Positions 10,565 through 18,474 of a stretch of 64,000 nt of DNA are shown here, piece by piece. A program made the translations under genes and the position numbers. Position 1 is the stretch's first letter. Each line of letters opens with the position of its first letter. The notes under the pieces were generated by a model that was given only the letters and a program-made list of their open reading frames with translations, made no database searches and was not told the DNA's origin. This DNA is from an uncultured Stenotrophomonas sp. (lineage in GTDB: Bacteria > Pseudomonadota > Gammaproteobacteria > Xanthomonadales > Xanthomonadaceae), in assembly GCA_900078405.1 (NCBI GenBank), contig FLTS01000001.1, forward strand, positions 1,946,626 through 2,010,625. The letters run 5' to 3'.

Positions 10565-11038
10565 ATGAACGCAATCCGCCCCGCCCTGCTGCTTGGCCTT
10601 GCCGCCCTGCCGTGGAACGACTGCGCCGCGCAGGCCGTCAGTTCGCCGCTGGTGCAGGCGCCGGTGGCCCCGGGCCTGGGGGCTGCAAGGGCACAGCTGC
10701 GCCGCCATGCCGGGCGCGGCGCGGTAATGCACCGCCATGGTGTGGTGGTGCAGGCGCCGGTGGCCGTGCGCGAGCAGCCGCTGGCCAGCGGCGCGGTCAC
10801 CCACCAGGTGCAGCTGCCGGCCGAGCCGGGGCAGGCCGCGGTGGTGGTGCGTTCGATCCAGCCGGACAACGTGGCCGGCAACTACCGCATCGACTTCGAC
10901 GCGCTCGACGTCGATGGCGATGGCTTCATCGGCCGTGACGAAGCACAGGCCAACCCGGCGCTGGCCGACGAGTTCGATTCGCTCGATACCGCCCGGCGCG
11001 GCAAGCTCGCGCGCGAGCAACTGGCCGGCTGGCTGTAG
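10565..11038 (+). CDS. Small exported EF-hand protein
   Basis: A protein of 157 residues with a short hydrophobic N-terminal segment (MNAIRPALLLGLAALPW) consistent with a signal sequence, a low-complexity Val/Ala/Gln-rich middle containing several VQAPV-like repeats (residues about 29-75), and one canonical calcium-binding EF-hand loop at residues 115-126 (DVDGDGFIGRDE). The second half of the pair (DSLDTARRGKLA, about 138-150) has lost most ligands. It is probably periplasmic; the binding partner is unknown. The ATG at 10565 is chosen because the nearer upstream ATG at 10559 is followed at once by a stop. The TAG stop is part of a GTAG palindrome. Confidence 0.72.
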   Translation: MNAIRPALLLGLAALPWNDCAAQAVSSPLVQAPVAPGLGAARAQLRRHAGRGAVMHRHGVVVQAPVAVREQPLASGAVTHQVQLPAEPGQAAVVVRSIQPDNVAGNYRIDFDALDVDGDGFIGRDEAQANPALADEFDSLDTARRGKLAREQLAGWL

Positions 11039-11135
11039 GTCGGGGCTACGCCCCCGACACTTCGCGCATCCATGCCGGCACGCAAGGAGCGCGCCATGTC
11101 CAATGCAACGGAAGCGTCGGGGACGCAACCCCGAC
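11035..11135. repeat. Inverted pair of GTAG palindromes
   Basis: The first unit starts GTAGGTCGGGGCTACG at 11035; its TAG is the stop codon of the EF-hand gene. A facing unit (GTCGGGGACGCAACCCCGAC on the plus strand) ends near 11135. Together they make a long imperfect hairpin between two convergent genes. The first ~37 bp are nearly identical to the element at 42174-42210. Confidence 0.8.
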
Positions 11136-11152
11136 CTGCGATCCGCACGGCC

Positions 11153-12331
11153 TCACAGGCCCGAGGCGCGCTTCCAGAACAGCGACAGCAGCGGCGGCAT
11201 GCGCCCTGCCAGCCCCAGCAGCGCGCCGCGCGCCAGGGTCAGGTGCATCTCGTCGTTGGAGAACAGCCTGTTGATCGCGTCGAAACCATAGGCGGCCACC
11301 GTGTTCTCGCTGCGGCGGCTGCGCGCCCAGCGCCGCAGGCGGTGAGGTGCGCTCCAGTCCACGCGCCGTTGTTGCGCATCGCGCAGCAGCGCACGCAGCG
11401 CGGCGACATCGCGCAGGCCGAGGTTGACGCCCTGCCCGGCCAGCGGATGCACCACATGCGCGGCATCACCCAGCACCAGCACGCGGCCGGCGAGGTAATC
11501 GTTCGCCAGCTGCCGGCGCAGCGGGAACGCCGCGCGCGGCGACACCGGGCGCATCGCGCCGAGGCGGCCGGCGAAGGCATTGGTCAGCTCGCGGCCGAAG
11601 GTTTCATCGTCCAGCGCCAGCACGCGCTCGGCCTCGGCGTCGGGCAGGGTCCAGACGATGGAACTGCGGTACCGGTCGAACGGCAGTACCGCCAGCGGGC
11701 CGGTGTCGAGGAAGCGCTGCCAGGCGGTGTCCTCGTTCGGCCGTTCGCTTTCGACATAACCGACCACGCCGCGCTGGCCGTAGTCGTGGCGCGCGACCTC
11801 CAGCCCGGCCAGCGTACGCAGGGTGGATTCGCCGCCGTCGGCGGCGATGGCCACGGCCGCCTCGACGCGGCGGCCATCGTCCAGCCGCAGACGCACACCG
11901 CGCTCATCCTGCTCCATTTCCTCCACCCGCGCCGGGCACAGCACCCGCACGCCGGCTGGCGCCAGCGCCGCCCACAGGCGGTCGACCAGCAACCCGTTCT
12001 CGACGATCCAGCCCAGCTCACGCCGGCCCAGGGTATCGGCGTCGAACGCCAGCTCGCCGCCGCCGGCTGCGTCCCACACCCGCATGCGCAGGTAGGGCCG
12101 CGCCCGCGCCTGCGCGACCTGCGGCCACACGCCCAGCGCCTCCAGCAGCGCGGCGTTGTCATGGGCGAAGGCGAATACGCGCAGGTCCGGCTTCTGCGCC
12201 GACCACGGCGCCGGCTCGCGCCCTTCCACCAGCGCCACCTGCAGGCCTTCCCGCGCCAGCGCCAACGCGCAGGCGGTGCCGACCACGCCACCGCCGGCCA
12301 CCACTGCATCCAGCATTCCACGACGGCTCAT
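11153..12331 (-). CDS. UbiH/UbiF-family FAD-dependent ubiquinone hydroxylase
   Basis: A 392-residue flavin monooxygenase of the UbiH/UbiF/VisC family, which hydroxylates the ring of ubiquinone precursors at the inner membrane. The N-terminal Rossmann GxGxxG is VVAGGGVVGTACALAL (about residues 10-25). The second FAD motif is VLVLGDAAHVVHPLAGQGVNLGLRDV (about 285-310), the family signature. The substrate position (C1, C5 or C6) cannot be read with confidence; the neighbouring paralogue is the better UbiH candidate. Its ATG overlaps the stop of that upstream gene by 3 nt, so the two form a translationally coupled operon. The gene converges on the EF-hand gene, with the REP pair between. Confidence 0.88.
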   Translation of the reverse strand: MSRRGMLDAVVAGGGVVGTACALALAREGLQVALVEGREPAPWSAQKPDLRVFAFAHDNAALLEALGVWPQVAQARARPYLRMRVWDAAGGGELAFDADTLGRRELGWIVENGLLVDRLWAALAPAGVRVLCPARVEEMEQDERGVRLRLDDGRRVEAAVAIAADGGESTLRTLAGLEVARHDYGQRGVVGYVESERPNEDTAWQRFLDTGPLAVLPFDRYRSSIVWTLPDAEAERVLALDDETFGRELTNAFAGRLGAMRPVSPRAAFPLRRQLANDYLAGRVLVLGDAAHVVHPLAGQGVNLGLRDVAALRALLRDAQQRRVDWSAPHRLRRWARSRRSENTVAAYGFDAINRLFSNDEMHLTLARGALLGLAGRMPPLLSLFWKRASGL

Positions 12332-13539
12332 TGCGCCTGGCTCCTGCACAGTTCGGGCACCTGCCCGCGGAACCCCATCGCACCGCCGACCAGGAAGGAC
12401 TGCAGCGGTGCGGCCTGCGACGCGGCCAGCAGGCCGAGGCTGCGCAGCGGCCGCAGCAGCGGCGAGGGATTGCCGGTCAGCCGCGCCAGCCCGTCGGAAA
12501 ACGCCAGCGTCTGCTCGCGGTCGGGGCCGCGGCGCTGCACGTAGGCCTGCAGCAGCGCGTCGGCACCGGGATCCTGCGCCACATCGCCGATCAGCTCGGC
12601 CAGGGTCAGCGCATCGCGCAGGCCGAGGTTGAAGCCCTGCGCACCCAGCGGATGGATGGTCTGCGCGGCATTGCCCAGCAGCAGCGCGCGTTCGCCCACC
12701 AGCCGCTGCGCCAGCACCTGCACCAAGGGGTAGGCGCTGCGCGGGCCGCTCTCCAGCAAGCGCCCGGCACGCCAGCCGACCACGCCCTGCAGGCGCGCCA
12801 GCCACCCCGCATCGTCCAGCGCCATCACCGCATCGGCCTCGTCGCGGGCCACGCCATGCACCACGCCGTAATGGTGGTCGCCACGCGGCAGCAGCGCGCT
12901 CGGGCCGGTGTCGGTGAAACGCTCGTAGGCCGTGCCATCCGGCGCCCGGGCCGGGCGCAGCCGCGCCACGAACAGGGTCTGCAGGTAATCGTGCTCGCCG
13001 GTGCCGATGCCCAGCGCCTGCCGCACCGCGCTGCGGGTGCCGTCGGCGCCGACCACCAGCCGCGCGCGCAACCGGCGTTCGCCCGCCGCGTCGGCAACCA
13101 CCACGTCGCGGCGGCCATCGGCGCACTCGCCCAGCGCCACGAACTTCGCCGGGCGGTAGCGGGTGAGGTGCTGCAGCTCGTCGAGCCGGGCTTCCAGCGC
13201 ATGGCCGAAATCGCGCGCCACCACCACCTGGCCGAAGGCCTCTCGGCCGTAATCGCCGGCTTCCATCAGCACCCGGCCGAAATCACCGGCGCGACTGACG
13301 TGGATGCGGCGGATCGGGCCGGGCGCCGCTTGCAGCCGCTGCATCACCCCCAGCGCGGTCAGCGCATTGACCGTGGCCGCGGCGAAACTGAGGTTGCGCT
13401 GGTCGAACACCGCCGGCAAGCCGCCGGCCGGGCTGGCTTCCACCAGTCCCACGTCCAGCCCCAGCCGGTCCAGCGCGATGGCCAGGCTGGCCCCCACCAG
13501 TCCGCCACCGACGATCACCACATCATGCAGGTCACTCAT
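12328..13539 (-). CDS. ubiH: 2-octaprenyl-6-methoxyphenyl hydroxylase UbiH
   Basis: A 403-residue flavin monooxygenase, paralogous to the next gene. It has the dinucleotide-binding VVIVGGGLVGASLAIALDRLG at the N-terminus, DG-containing ARLVVGADGTRSAVRQALG in the middle and the FAD-ribityl motif LLLGNAAQTIHPLGAQGFNLGLRDALTLAEL. GNAAQT(I/L)HP is characteristic of UbiH. It acts in the aerobic hydroxylations of ubiquinone synthesis. I start it at 13539; an ATG at 13548 would add three residues. It is divergent from the btuM-like gene, and a TAGAAT box lies in the 138-bp gap. Confidence 0.88.
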   Translation of the reverse strand: MSDLHDVVIVGGGLVGASLAIALDRLGLDVGLVEASPAGGLPAVFDQRNLSFAAATVNALTALGVMQRLQAAPGPIRRIHVSRAGDFGRVLMEAGDYGREAFGQVVVARDFGHALEARLDELQHLTRYRPAKFVALGECADGRRDVVVADAAGERRLRARLVVGADGTRSAVRQALGIGTGEHDYLQTLFVARLRPARAPDGTAYERFTDTGPSALLPRGDHHYGVVHGVARDEADAVMALDDAGWLARLQGVVGWRAGRLLESGPRSAYPLVQVLAQRLVGERALLLGNAAQTIHPLGAQGFNLGLRDALTLAELIGDVAQDPGADALLQAYVQRRGPDREQTLAFSDGLARLTGNPSPLLRPLRSLGLLAASQAAPLQSFLVGGAMGFRGQVPELCRSQAQ

Positions 13540-13640
13540 GGCCGCCATGATACCGGCGGAGAGTGTGTCCGCAGGCACGGGGAACGGGCCGCGCAGGGCA
13601 TTGCCCGCCAGCGCCAGCTGCCCGTTCCCCGTCGATTGGC

Positions 13641-13646
13641 TAGAAT
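13641..13646 (+). promoter_or_regulatory. Possible -10 box of the btuM-pduO operon
   Basis: TAGAAT lies 31 nt before the ATG at 13678, leaving a leader of about 25 nt with GGGAG at 13662-13666 as ribosome site. A clear -35 is not seen. No cobalamin-riboswitch B12 box (GCCACTG) was found in the gap. Confidence 0.4.
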
Positions 13647-13677
13647 GCCCGCCTGAATCCAGGGAGCTTCCGCCGCC

Positions 13678-14259
13678 ATGACCGCCAACGTCCAACGCAC
13701 CTTCGTCCTTTGCCTGCTCGTGCTGTTGATGGCCGGCACCCGCATCAACCATTTCGCGCCGATCCCGGATGCGTCGTGGGCGGTGTTCTTCATCGGCGGC
13801 TTCTACCTGCGCGGCTGGACCCGCTGGGCGTTCCCGCTGCTGATGGCGCTGGCGGTGGCCATCGACTGGGCGGTGATCAGCGGCCAGGGCCAGAATTTCT
13901 GGGGCCACTACTGCGTCTCGTCCGGCTACTGGGCGCTGGTGCCGGCCTACTTCGCGATGTGGGCCGGCGGCATGCTGCTGCGCCGCTGGTACAAGGGCGC
14001 GAGCTGGCGTTCGCTGGGCCTGTTCACCGCCACGCTGGTGGCTGCCGTGGCCGTGTGCCACCTGTTCGCGCAGGGCGGCTTCTACTGGACCAGCAGCGTG
14101 GTCGCCGAACCGACCTTCGCCGGCTGGGCCAGGAACTACGGTGACTGGCTGCTGCCCTACCTGCGCACCGCCGTCATCTACACCGGCGCCGCCGCACTGG
14201 TACAGGTTGCCGTGGAAGCCTTCGGCCGCCAGCCGGCCAGTGGCCGCATCGCCCACTGA
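13678..14259 (+). CDS. btuM: BtuM-type vitamin B12 transporter (solitary ECF S-component-like)
   Basis: A 193-residue integral membrane protein with about six hydrophobic segments (about 9-20, 33-45, 50-67, 84-97, 113-131 and 160-178). It begins with TRINHFAPIPDASWAVFFIGGFYL, a pattern of small ECF S-component-like membrane proteins. The assignment to BtuM rests on three points: its size, a lone cysteine at position 79 in NFWGHYCVSSGYW, matching the cobalt-ligating Cys80 reported for Thiobacillus BtuM, and the PduO-type cobalamin adenosyltransferase only 11 bp downstream. BtuM moves cobalamin across the inner membrane without the ECF ATPase module and can remove its cyanide. The function here is by similarity; a general DUF membrane protein is the alternative. 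Confidence 0.68.
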   Translation: MTANVQRTFVLCLLVLLMAGTRINHFAPIPDASWAVFFIGGFYLRGWTRWAFPLLMALAVAIDWAVISGQGQNFWGHYCVSSGYWALVPAYFAMWAGGMLLRRWYKGASWRSLGLFTATLVAAVAVCHLFAQGGFYWTSSVVAEPTFAGWARNYGDWLLPYLRTAVIYTGAAALVQVAVEAFGRQPASGRIAH

Positions 14260-14270
14260 CGGCCCCGCTC

Positions 14271-14825
14271 ATGGGCAACCGCCTCTCGAAGATCTACACC
14301 CGTACCGGCGACGACGGCAGCACCGGGCTCGGCGACGGCAGCCGCACCGGCAAGGATTCGGCCCGGGTCAACGCCTACGGCACGGTGGACGAGGCCAACT
14401 CGGCCATCGGCGTGCTGCTGGCGGTGGAACTGCCCGGGGACGTGCGCGCGCTGCTGACCACGATCCAGCACCAGTTGTTCGACCTCGGCGGCGAGCTGTG
14501 CATTCCCGGCCACGCCGCCATCCAGGCCGCCGACATCGACGCGCTGGAGCAGCACCTGGACCACTGGAACGACGACCTGCCGCCGCTGAAGGAGTTCATC
14601 CTGCCGGCCGGCGGCGAGGCCGCGGCGCGCTGCCACCTGGCGCGCACCATCGTGCGCCGCGCCGAGCGCGAAACGGTGGCGCTGGCCCGCGTCGAGACAG
14701 TGCGTGGCGAGGCGGTGCGCTACCTCAACCGGCTGTCCGACCTGCTGTTCGTGCTGGCCCGCGTGCTGGCCCGCGCCGGCGGCCACGGCGAGGTGACCTG
14801 GAACCACCAGCGCCGGCACGGCTGA
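14271..14825 (+). CDS. Cob(I)alamin adenosyltransferase, PduO type
   Basis: This 184-residue enzyme transfers the adenosyl group of ATP to cob(I)alamin, making coenzyme B12. The ATP-binding N-terminus is KIYTRTGDDGSTGLGDGSR (residues about 7-25). The other signatures are NAYGTVDEANSAIG, RCHLARTIVRRAER (about 122-136) and VRYLNRLSDLLFVLARVLAR (about 149-168). The fold is a five-helix trimeric bundle in the cytoplasm. It lies directly after the btuM-like gene, so uptake and activation of B12 appear to be made together. The gene is followed by a cluster of GTAG palindromes. Confidence 0.95.
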   Translation: MGNRLSKIYTRTGDDGSTGLGDGSRTGKDSARVNAYGTVDEANSAIGVLLAVELPGDVRALLTTIQHQLFDLGGELCIPGHAAIQAADIDALEQHLDHWNDDLPPLKEFILPAGGEAAARCHLARTIVRRAERETVALARVETVRGEAVRYLNRLSDLLFVLARVLARAGGHGEVTWNHQRRHG

Positions 14826-14838
14826 CGCGCTCTACCAG

Positions 14839-15005
14839 GTAGCGCCCGACCGTTGGTCGCGGCGGCGGTGCGCAGCGCCGTGTGGCCTTGCCGCAAGCCG
14901 ATTGATTGTGCCGACCAATGGTCGGCACCCACCCATGGCGACGCGGCTTGCCCCATCGGCACCTCCCCCGTTGGCACTTTTCTGCCGGCCAAGGCCGGCA
15001 GCTAC
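14839..15005. repeat. Cluster of three REP-like palindromes
   Basis: Three units lie in the 210-bp gap after the adenosyltransferase. One is GTAG-headed at 14839 (GTAGCGCCCGACCGTTGGTC). A 21-bp palindrome is at 14908-14928 (arms GTGCCGACCA/TGGTCGGCAC). A minus-strand GTAG unit is at 14982-15005 (GTAGCTGCCGGCCTTGGCCG). The first and last are close to classical Stenotrophomonas SMAG sequences. Confidence 0.8.
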
Positions 15006-15022
15006 GGGGCATGGCGGTCGGT

Positions 15023-15028
15023 TACAGT
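15023..15028 (+). promoter_or_regulatory. -10 box of a probably leaderless promoter
   Basis: TACAGT lies exactly 7 nt before the ATG at 15036. No Shine-Dalgarno sequence fits between them, so transcription would begin at or next to the start codon. Confidence 0.55.
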
Positions 15029-15035
15029 GCCGGAC

Positions 15036-15953
15036 ATGCTCGTCTTCACCCACCCGGCCTGCCTCGGCCATGACCCCGGCATCGACCATCCCGAGTCGCC
15101 CGAGCGGCTGCGGGTGGTGCTCGAAGCCCTGCGCGCGGCATTCCCCGACCGGCTCGACTGGCGCGAAGCGCCACCGGTCAAGCTCGGCGAGCTGGTGCGG
15201 GTGCACGACCGGGCGTTGATCGACGACCTGCTGCAACCGCAACGCGAACCGCTGCGGCGCATCGACCTGGACACCTTCACCTCACCCGGTTCGGCCAGCG
15301 CCGCCCTGCATGCCGCCGGCGCCGGCGTGGCCGCGGTGACGGCGGTGATGGACGGCCCCGACCGCCGCGCGTTCTGCGCGGTGCGCCCGCCCGGCCACCA
15401 CGCCACGACCGACACCGCGATGGGCTTCTGCCTGTTCAACAATATCGCCGTGGCCGCGGCCCATGCCCTCGACGCGCATGGCCTGGAACGCGTGGCCATC
15501 GTCGATTTCGACGTCCACCACGGCAACGGCACGCAGGCGATCTTCCTGGCCGATTCGCGCGTGGCCTACTGCAGTACCCACCAGTCCGGGCTGTTCCCGC
15601 AATCGGGCAACATGCGCGAACGCGGCACCGGCAACATCCGCAACATCCTGCTGCCGCCGGGCAGCGGCGGCTTCCGCTTCCGCAATACCTGGGCCGACGA
15701 GCTGCTGCCGCAGCTCGACGCCTTCGGCCCGCAGCTGCTGCTCGTCTCGGCCGGCTTCGATGGCCACATGCGCGACCCGCAGGCCGACCTGATGCTGGAA
15801 GCCGAGGATTTCGGCTGGCTCAGCAGCGAACTGGCCACCCTCGCCACGCGCCATGCCGGCGGCCGCATGGTGTCGATGCTCGAAGGCGGCTACGACCTCC
15901 AGGCCCTGCGCGAATGCAGCGTGGCCCACGTGCGGGCGCTGCTGGACGGGTGA
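15036..15953 (+). CDS. Histone deacetylase-family zinc hydrolase (acetylpolyamine/acetoin type)
   Basis: A 305-residue class II-like deacetylase. The active site is complete: PPGHHATTDTAMGFCLFNN carries the His-His dyad, VDFDVHHGNGTQ the first Asp and His zinc ligands, and SAGFDGHMRDP the second Asp; LEGGYDL closes the site. In bacteria these enzymes act on acetylated polyamines or acetyl-lysine. Bacterial substrates cannot be told from the sequence. The N-terminus MLVFTHPACLGHDPGIDHPESPERL is a standard start, and a TANNNT box 7 nt before the ATG suggests a leaderless message. It is followed 88 bp later by lptD. Confidence 0.92.
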   Translation: MLVFTHPACLGHDPGIDHPESPERLRVVLEALRAAFPDRLDWREAPPVKLGELVRVHDRALIDDLLQPQREPLRRIDLDTFTSPGSASAALHAAGAGVAAVTAVMDGPDRRAFCAVRPPGHHATTDTAMGFCLFNNIAVAAAHALDAHGLERVAIVDFDVHHGNGTQAIFLADSRVAYCSTHQSGLFPQSGNMRERGTGNIRNILLPPGSGGFRFRNTWADELLPQLDAFGPQLLLVSAGFDGHMRDPQADLMLEAEDFGWLSSELATLATRHAGGRMVSMLEGGYDLQALRECSVAHVRALLDG

Positions 15954-16041
15954 CGGCGGCATGAACCCCGGCTACCCCCTTCATTGCCCCCATGCGGTCG
16001 ATACGGCAAGCTAGCCGCCGTTTTCCCCGAATCCGAACCGC

Positions 16042-18474
16042 GTGCGCCGAGCCCTTCGCCTGCTTCCCCTGCCCCTGGGCATCGCCATCTGCCTGCCGGC
16101 CCTGGCCGATGAAAAGCCGGTGAACTGGAACCTGTGCCCGGCCACCGACACCCTTCCGGCATTCGACGACGCGCCCCGGGCCGATCCGGACACCGCCGCC
16201 ATCCGCGACACGTTGCCCACCGACATCGAGGGCGACCAGCTCTCCGGCACCGCCACCGTGCCGCAATACGGCGGCAACGTCGCGCTCAAGCGCGGCGACC
16301 AGTTCATGGGCACCGACAACCTGCGCCTGGACACCGAAACCGGCAACTACGTCGCCGACGGCAACGTGCGCTATTCCGATTCGTCGATCCGGCTGGTCGC
16401 CCAGCGCGCCGAGGGCAACCAGGAAACCGACAGCCACAAGATCAGCGACATCAGGTACCAACTGGTGTCCCGACGCGGCAACGGCAGCGCCGATTCGATC
16501 GACCTGCAGGGCTCGGTCGGGCAGATGCACCATTCCACCTACACCACCTGCGACCCCTCGCAACCGGTGTGGAAGCTGTCCGCGCCGCAGATCGAGGTGG
16601 ACAACGACGAAGGTTTCGGCACTGCCCGCAACGCGGTGCTGCGCATCGGCAAGCTGCCGGTGATGTACATGCCGTGGTTCAAGTTCCCGATCGACGACCG
16701 CCGCATGACCGGCCTGCTCTACCCCAAGCTGAGCCTGTCCGGGCGCAACGGCTTCGACTACGCGCAGCCGATCTACTTCAACCTGGCGCCGAACTACGAC
16801 GACACCCTGACCCCACGCTGGATGAGCCAGCGCGGCGTGCTGCTGGAAAACGAGTTCCGCTACCTCTATGGCGGCGGCAAGGGCCAGTTGGACACCTTGT
16901 GGATGCCGAATGACGAACTGCGCGACCGCGACCGCGGCAAGGTCGAGTTCCGCGGCTACCACAACATCGACCGCCACTGGCAGGCCCGCGCCAACCTGGC
17001 CTGGGTCAGCGACGAACGCTACGTCGAGGATTTCGCCAACCGCCTGGCCGGCGTCACCTCCAGCAACCTGAAGAGCACGATCGGCGTGTACGGCACCGGC
17101 CGCAGCTGGACCGCGGGCCTGATGGCCGACCGCTGGCAGCTGACCGACTACACCCTGACCGAAAGCGCGCTGCCCTACGACCGCCTGCCGCGGCTGTATG
17201 CCAACTGGAGCGATGGCTTCGGCCACTGGTTCAAGGCCGGCGTCTATGCCGAGGCGGTGCGCTTCAGCCACGACGACGTGCACGGCAAGTCCATCGTCGA
17301 TGGCGAATACGTGCGCAATGGCAGCATCTCGCGCATGGACGGCGGCGCGCGCCTGGACATCAAGCCCTACGTGTCGATGCCGCTGGCCGGCGCCTCGTGG
17401 TACATCACCCCGACCCTGGCCTGGCGCTACACCGCCTACGATCTGGAACGCGGCCTGGCCGACGAGCTGCACCGCAGCCAACTGGTCGCCGCCGGCATCG
17501 ATCCGGACACCGCCACGCCCGAACAACTGCGCGGCAACACCAGCCCGCATCGCAGCCTGCCCATCGCCAGCCTCGACATGGGCCTGTTCTTCGACCGCGA
17601 AACCACGCTGGACGGCAAGTCCTACCTGCACACGCTGGAACCGCGCCTGTTCTACCTGAACACGCCCTACCGCGACCAGAGCGACCTGCCGCTGTTCGAC
17701 ACCCGCGCCTTCACCTTCAGCTGGGGCCAGCTGTTCCGCGATTCGCGCTACAGCGGCGCCGACCGCCAGAACGACGCCAACCAGCTGACCGCGGCGTTGA
17801 CCACGCGCCTGATCCGCCAGGCCGACGGCCGCGAGAAACTGTCGGCCAGCATCGGCCAGATCACCTACTTCGAGGACTCCCGGGTCACCCTGAACGACCG
17901 CGAGGCCGTGGTCGAGCAGGGCAAATCGGCATGGGTGGCCGACGTCAACTGGGCCCTCACCGACCGCTGGACGCTGGGCAGCACCTACCAGTGGAATCCG
18001 AAATACCGCAAGGAAGACCTGGCCAGCATCCGCGCCCGCTACCTGATGCCCGAGGACGGCGTGGTCAACCTGGCCTACCGCTACCGCCGCAACCCCAGCA
18101 CCGGCGCCGACCAGCTCAAGCAGGCCGACCTGTCCTTCCTGTACCCGATCAACCCGCGCTGGAGCCTCGTCGGCCGCTATTACTACTCGATGCAGGACAG
18201 CAAGCCACTGGAGATCATCGGTGGCGTGCAGTGGGACAGCTGCTGCCTGGCGGTGCGCGCGCTGGCCCGCCGCTACGTGCGCAACCGCGAGGGCGAGATG
18301 AACAATTCCTTCCAGATCGAGTTCGTGCTCAAGGGCCTGAGCTCGGTCGGGCAGGACACGGACCGCACCTTGCGCCGTGCTATTCTCGGCTACTACCGCG
18401 ACGACCTGTACCTCGTTCCGCCCAGCAACATCGAGGCGAACGACGACGACTACGATCCGAACCTGATTCCATGA
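16042..18474 (+). CDS. lptD: LPS-assembly outer-membrane protein LptD
   Basis: LptD is the beta-barrel that places lipopolysaccharide in the outer leaflet, together with LptE. The 810-residue product starts at GTG (16042) with a signal peptide (RALRLLPLPLGIAICLPALA). An OstA/jellyroll domain covers about residues 50-200 (ALKRGDQFMGTDNLRLDTETGNYVADGNV) and the barrel about 230-800. The four cysteines of the two structural disulfides are present: Cys32, Cys170, Cys734 and Cys735 (WDSCC). The ending DRTLRRAILGYYRDDLYLVPPSN is very Xanthomonas-like. Its TGA overlaps the surA ATG by 3 nt, starting the lptD-surA-pdxA-rsmA-apaG-apaH operon. Confidence 0.96.
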   Translation: MRRALRLLPLPLGIAICLPALADEKPVNWNLCPATDTLPAFDDAPRADPDTAAIRDTLPTDIEGDQLSGTATVPQYGGNVALKRGDQFMGTDNLRLDTETGNYVADGNVRYSDSSIRLVAQRAEGNQETDSHKISDIRYQLVSRRGNGSADSIDLQGSVGQMHHSTYTTCDPSQPVWKLSAPQIEVDNDEGFGTARNAVLRIGKLPVMYMPWFKFPIDDRRMTGLLYPKLSLSGRNGFDYAQPIYFNLAPNYDDTLTPRWMSQRGVLLENEFRYLYGGGKGQLDTLWMPNDELRDRDRGKVEFRGYHNIDRHWQARANLAWVSDERYVEDFANRLAGVTSSNLKSTIGVYGTGRSWTAGLMADRWQLTDYTLTESALPYDRLPRLYANWSDGFGHWFKAGVYAEAVRFSHDDVHGKSIVDGEYVRNGSISRMDGGARLDIKPYVSMPLAGASWYITPTLAWRYTAYDLERGLADELHRSQLVAAGIDPDTATPEQLRGNTSPHRSLPIASLDMGLFFDRETTLDGKSYLHTLEPRLFYLNTPYRDQSDLPLFDTRAFTFSWGQLFRDSRYSGADRQNDANQLTAALTTRLIRQADGREKLSASIGQITYFEDSRVTLNDREAVVEQGKSAWVADVNWALTDRWTLGSTYQWNPKYRKEDLASIRARYLMPEDGVVNLAYRYRRNPSTGADQLKQADLSFLYPINPRWSLVGRYYYSMQDSKPLEIIGGVQWDSCCLAVRALARRYVRNREGEMNNSFQIEFVLKGLSSVGQDTDRTLRRAILGYYRDDLYLVPPSNIEANDDDYDPNLIP

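Noticed and set aside
13540..13677. A cobalamin riboswitch before the btuM-like gene.
   Set aside because: No B12 box and too little space between the promoter-like box and the start codon.
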